Assembly (NCBI RefSeq): GCF_041154485.1
Contig: NZ_AP028669.1
Coordinates: 2,418,001-2,482,000, forward strand
DNA from: Variovorax sp. V93
GTDB lineage: Bacteria > Pseudomonadota > Gammaproteobacteria > Burkholderiales > Burkholderiaceae_C
DNA: 64,000 nucleotides
Direction: 5' to 3'
The notes under the pieces are model-generated. The model was not told where the DNA came from. It made no database searches and saw nothing but the letters and a program-made list of their open reading frames with translations. This document shows, piece by piece, positions 61,487-64,000 of the stretch; the stretch's first letter is position 1; each line of letters opens with the position of its first letter. The position numbers were made by a program, and so were the translations under genes.

Positions 61487-62262
61487 CGGAAGTCGTTTTT
61501 CCATTGGCGCAGCGCAGCAAACACGTCGGCTTCGGCCGCATCGGCGGAAAGCTCGGCGTGCTCGCGCACCGCTCTAAGGACAGTGGCTTCGCGGCTGCGA
61601 AGAAAGGGGTTGATCCGGCGTTCGGTGGCCAGTTGCGAGGGCAGTGTGGGCCGCCCCTGCGCGCGCAGGCTTTCACAGTGCGCGCTGTACTGAGTCAGAT
61701 CGGCATTGCCGGGTTCCACCGCGCGGGCGAAACGCAGGTTAGCAAGTGTGTATTCGTGCGCGCAGCATACGCGTGTGTCGCCCGGCAGCGCGGCGAGCGC
61801 ATCGAGCGAAGCCAGCATTTGCGCCGGCGTGCCTTCGAACAGCCGGCCGCAGCCGCCGGAGAACAGCGTGTCGCCGCAAAAAAGAAGCGGCGTCCGGCCG
61901 GCGTTTGCGGGCAGGAAGTACGCGATGTGGCCGGCCGTGTGGCCCGGCACGTCGATGACCGAAAAGCGCAGCCCGAGCACCTCGGCCGTGTCGCCGTGCG
62001 ACAGCGGCTTGAACGGCTCCGGAATGCGTTCGCGCGCCGGACCGAAGACCGGTGCGCCGGTGGCCGCATGGAGCGCGGCCACGCCGCCCGTGTGATCGGG
62101 GTGATGATGCGTGACTAGAATCGCGGCGAGCTGCAGCTTGTCGCGCGCCAAGGCGTCGAACACGGGTTGGGCGTCGCCCGGGTCCACCACGATCGCGTTG
62201 GACCCGTCCTGCAGCATCCAGATGTAGTTGTCAGCGAAGGCGGGCAGCGGAACAAGGGTCAT
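61483..62262 (-). CDS. gloB: Hydroxyacylglutathione hydrolase (glyoxalase II)
   Basis: This encodes 259 residues. The N-terminus is [13 protein letters not shown], and the metal centre is [10 protein letters not shown] with later His/Asp in [15 protein letters not shown] and [13 protein letters not shown]. The C-terminal domain ends in the glutathione-binding region ([15 protein letters not shown]). It hydrolyses S-lactoylglutathione in methylglyoxal detoxification. Its start codon shares two bases with that of the divergent methyltransferase (CATG). It is coupled to mltD downstream. Confidence 0.95.
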   Translation of the reverse strand: MTLVPLPAFADNYIWMLQDGSNAIVVDPGDAQPVFDALARDKLQLAAILVTHHHPDHTGGVAALHAATGAPVFGPARERIPEPFKPLSHGDTAEVLGLRFSVIDVPGHTAGHIAYFLPANAGRTPLLFCGDTLFSGGCGRLFEGTPAQMLASLDALAALPGDTRVCCAHEYTLANLRFARAVEPGNADLTQYSAHCESLRAQGRPTLPSQLATERRINPFLRSREATVLRAVREHAELSADAAEADVFAALRQWKNDFR

Positions 62263-63037
62263 GAGCGGTCAAATTATAGGTTTGCAGGATTGGTTCGCGA
62301 CCCCCCCCGGCCGCTACCTGCTCGCGTGGGAGCAGGCCCAGTTCGACGAGGCCGTGGCGGATGTTTTTGGCTACCACGCGCTGCAGCTCGGCGCCGCCGG
62401 CGTCGACGGCCTGCGCACCAACCGGATGCCGCATCGCTGGCTGGCCCTGCCCGACCCGGGCCAGACGTCCGGCAGGGCGGCGCTGTTCACCGATTTTGCG
62501 GCGCTGCCGTTTGCTGCCAACAGCCTCGACCTGGTGGTGCTGCCGCATGCGCTGGAGCTCAGTGAGGACCCCCACGCGGCCTTGCGCGAAGTGGAGCGGG
62601 TGCTGGTACCCGAGGGCCGCGTGGTGATCTGCGGACTCAATCCGGCCAGCCTCTGGGGCATGCGGCAGCGCCGCGCGCACCTGTACCGCAGGCTTGGCTT
62701 CGGCGACCTCTTCCTGCCCGAGGGCGGCGAGTTCATCGGCTACTGGCGCATGCGCGACTGGCTGCGGCTCCTGAGCTTCGAGGTGGAGTCGGGGCGCTTC
62801 GGCGTCTACCGGCCCGCGGTGCGCAGCGAGGCGTGGCTCGAGCGCTGCCGCTGGATGGATGCCGCCGGCGAGCGCTGGTGGTCCATCTTCGGCGCGGCGT
62901 ACTTCCTGGTGGCCGTCAAGCGCGTGCGCGGCATGCGCCTGCTGAGCGCCGACTGGCGCCGCGCAGCGGCGCGCGCCACCGCGCCGGTACCCATTGCAGG
63001 CAAGATGCACAAGGCCAAGGCCGACCGCGCCGATTGA
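62261..63037 (+). CDS. SAM-dependent methyltransferase-like protein
   Basis: This encodes 258 residues. It fits class I methyltransferases of the UbiE/Methyltransf_11 type: [31 protein letters not shown] (quoted as [20 protein letters not shown] and VERVLVPEG) and [13 protein letters not shown]. The usual GxGxG SAM loop is not obvious, so the fold is degenerate or the protein acts without it. The C-terminus is basic. Its start overlaps that of divergent gloB. It is 35 bp before rnhA. The substrate is unknown. Confidence 0.8.
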   Translation: MSGQIIGLQDWFATPPGRYLLAWEQAQFDEAVADVFGYHALQLGAAGVDGLRTNRMPHRWLALPDPGQTSGRAALFTDFAALPFAANSLDLVVLPHALELSEDPHAALREVERVLVPEGRVVICGLNPASLWGMRQRRAHLYRRLGFGDLFLPEGGEFIGYWRMRDWLRLLSFEVESGRFGVYRPAVRSEAWLERCRWMDAAGERWWSIFGAAYFLVAVKRVRGMRLLSADWRRAAARATAPVPIAGKMHKAKADRAD

Positions 63038-63072
63038 TATTGAAGTATTGAAAGAAGAAGGAAAAGAGCGTT

Positions 63073-63522
63073 TTGAACGAAGTCGTGATCTACACCGATG
63101 GTGCGTGCAAAGGCAATCCCGGCCCCGGCGGCTGGGGCGCGTGGCTCAAGTCGGGCGCCACCGAAAAGGAACTGTTCGGCGGCGAACTCAACACCACCAA
63201 CAACCGGATGGAGCTCACCGCCGTGATCGAGGGACTGGCCGCGCTCAAGCGGCCCTGCAAGGTCATCCTCTACCTGGACAGCCAGTACGTGCGCATGGGC
63301 ATTACCGAATGGATCCGCGGCTGGAAGGCCAAGGGCTGGCGCACCTCGACCAAGCAGCCGGTCAAGAACGTCGAGCTCTGGCAGAAACTCGACAAGCTGG
63401 TGGCCGAAGGAGGTCACGTGATCGAATGGCGCTGGGTCAAGGGCCATTCGGGCGACGTCGGCAACGAACGCGCCGACATGCTCGCCAACAAAGGCGTGGA
63501 CAAGGCGCTGGGCCGGATCTGA
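63073..63522 (+). CDS. rnhA: Ribonuclease HI
   Basis: This encodes 149 residues starting at a TTG with a good AAGGAAAAGAG site. Catalytic acids are all present: [36 protein letters not shown] and [10 protein letters not shown]. The C-terminal handle [12 protein letters not shown] marks the HI type. It cuts RNA in RNA-DNA hybrids. It is next to the methyltransferase, a frequent arrangement in beta-proteobacteria. Confidence 0.96.
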   Translation: MNEVVIYTDGACKGNPGPGGWGAWLKSGATEKELFGGELNTTNNRMELTAVIEGLAALKRPCKVILYLDSQYVRMGITEWIRGWKAKGWRTSTKQPVKNVELWQKLDKLVAEGGHVIEWRWVKGHSGDVGNERADMLANKGVDKALGRI

Positions 63523-63533
63523 GCCTTGGCCCT

Positions 63534-64000
63534 CTAAGCCTCCAGCATCATCACGTCGACCTCGTCGCCCGCGGCCACATTGCCCTGGTCGTGGTGCAGC
63601 ACCACGAGCCCGTTGGCTTCGACCATCGAACTCAGCACGCCGGAGCCCTGGTTGCCGGCGATGCGGACCTCAGGCAGCGCGCCGGCCACGGCCTGCACGA
63701 AGCCGCGCTGGTATTCGGTGCGGCCCGGTTTCTTGCGGATGGCGCTCGCGGCCCGCGCGCGCAGCAGGGGCGGCGGCGCCGCGGCAATCTCGTGGCAGCC
63801 CATCATGCGCAGCAAGGCCGGCCGCACGAAGGCGAGAAAGGTGACCATGACCGCCACCGGATTGCCGGGCAGGCCGAAGAGCACGGCCGAGCCTGGCTGC
63901 GGGGAGGCCTGCTGGCTGCGGGGAACGAGCCCGACGGCCATCGGCCGGCCGGGGCGCATGGCCACGCGCCAGAATGCCATGTCGCCGAGCTGCTGCATCA
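63534..64000 (-). CDS. moeA: Molybdopterin molybdenumtransferase MoeA, C-terminal part (5' cut by window)
   Basis: About 155 residues from the right edge of the window to the stop at 63534. VAMRPGRPM followed by AVLFGLPGNPVAVMVTFLAFV is the substrate-binding part of the MoeA/MogA fold. The last 70 residues form the C-terminal domain IV (SGVLSSMVEANGLVVL). MoeA inserts molybdate into the cofactor. The N-terminal domains lie beyond position 64000. It is convergent with rnhA. Confidence 0.92.
   Translation of the reverse strand, partial: MQQLGDMAFWRVAMRPGRPMAVGLVPRSQQASPQPGSAVLFGLPGNPVAVMVTFLAFVRPALLRMMGCHEIAAAPPPLLRARAASAIRKKPGRTEYQRGFVQAVAGALPEVRIAGNQGSGVLSSMVEANGLVVLHHDQGNVAAGDEVDVMMLEA

Overview
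The window looks like chromosomal DNA of a Comamonadaceae betaproteobacterium, most likely Variovorax or a close relative. This rests on the very high GC content, the gene families (type B L31, an OlsB-like acyltransferase beside ppk1, a Crp-TrxR fusion) and the gene order. No similarity search was possible, so the genus is inferred.

Positions 1-19003 are an integrated mobile element. The window opens inside the C-terminus of a tyrosine integrase. The right end abuts the 3' end of a tRNA-Arg(TCT) gene, with 11-bp-spaced direct repeats next to it that look like integrase arm sites. The left att site lies outside the window. Cargo runs from about 0.3 to 9.3 kb: a small secreted protein, a transposase remnant, an NADP-binding oxidoreductase, an SDR with a divergent LysR regulator, an AT-richer island with a three-gene overlapping operon (pentapeptide-repeat channel-like protein, nucleotidyltransferase, small helical protein), a CAP-domain lipoprotein and three small genes of unknown function. 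The mobility module (10-18.5 kb, minus strand) comprises a HTH protein, a small protein, a winged-helix/RepB-like primase, a probable oriT hairpin, a MobC-like protein, a relaxase and a DotA/TraY-like membrane protein. A MobB-like gene is nested out of frame inside the relaxase gene. The element looks mobilizable rather than self-transmissible, at least in the visible part.

Positions 19-50 kb are core genome. tRNA-Arg and tRNA-Pro are followed by a GST and a Crp-TrxR protein, then a phosphate/polyphosphate block: olsB-like, ppk1, sixA-like, two paralogous lipoproteins, ppx, pstSCAB-phoU and phoB-phoR, with PHO-box-like sites before ppk1 and pstS. After that come a MATE exporter, a GT39-like membrane protein, rpmE2, a Gfo/Idh/MocA oxidoreductase, rho, trxA, and an addB-addA-flavoprotein operon joined by ATGA overlaps.

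Positions 50-53.1 kb hold a compact module: a galactose-oxidase-like copper radical oxidase with every cofactor residue conserved, a c-type cytochrome and a SCO/SenC copper chaperone. Then follow the SRP RNA gene, dnaX (with an A9 slippage site), ybaB and recR, a MAPEG protein, a nitrate/sulfonate/taurine-type ABC transporter (SBP, ATPase with an in-frame repeat-like insertion, permease), mltD, gloB, a methyltransferase whose start codon overlaps that of gloB, rnhA and the 3' part of moeA.
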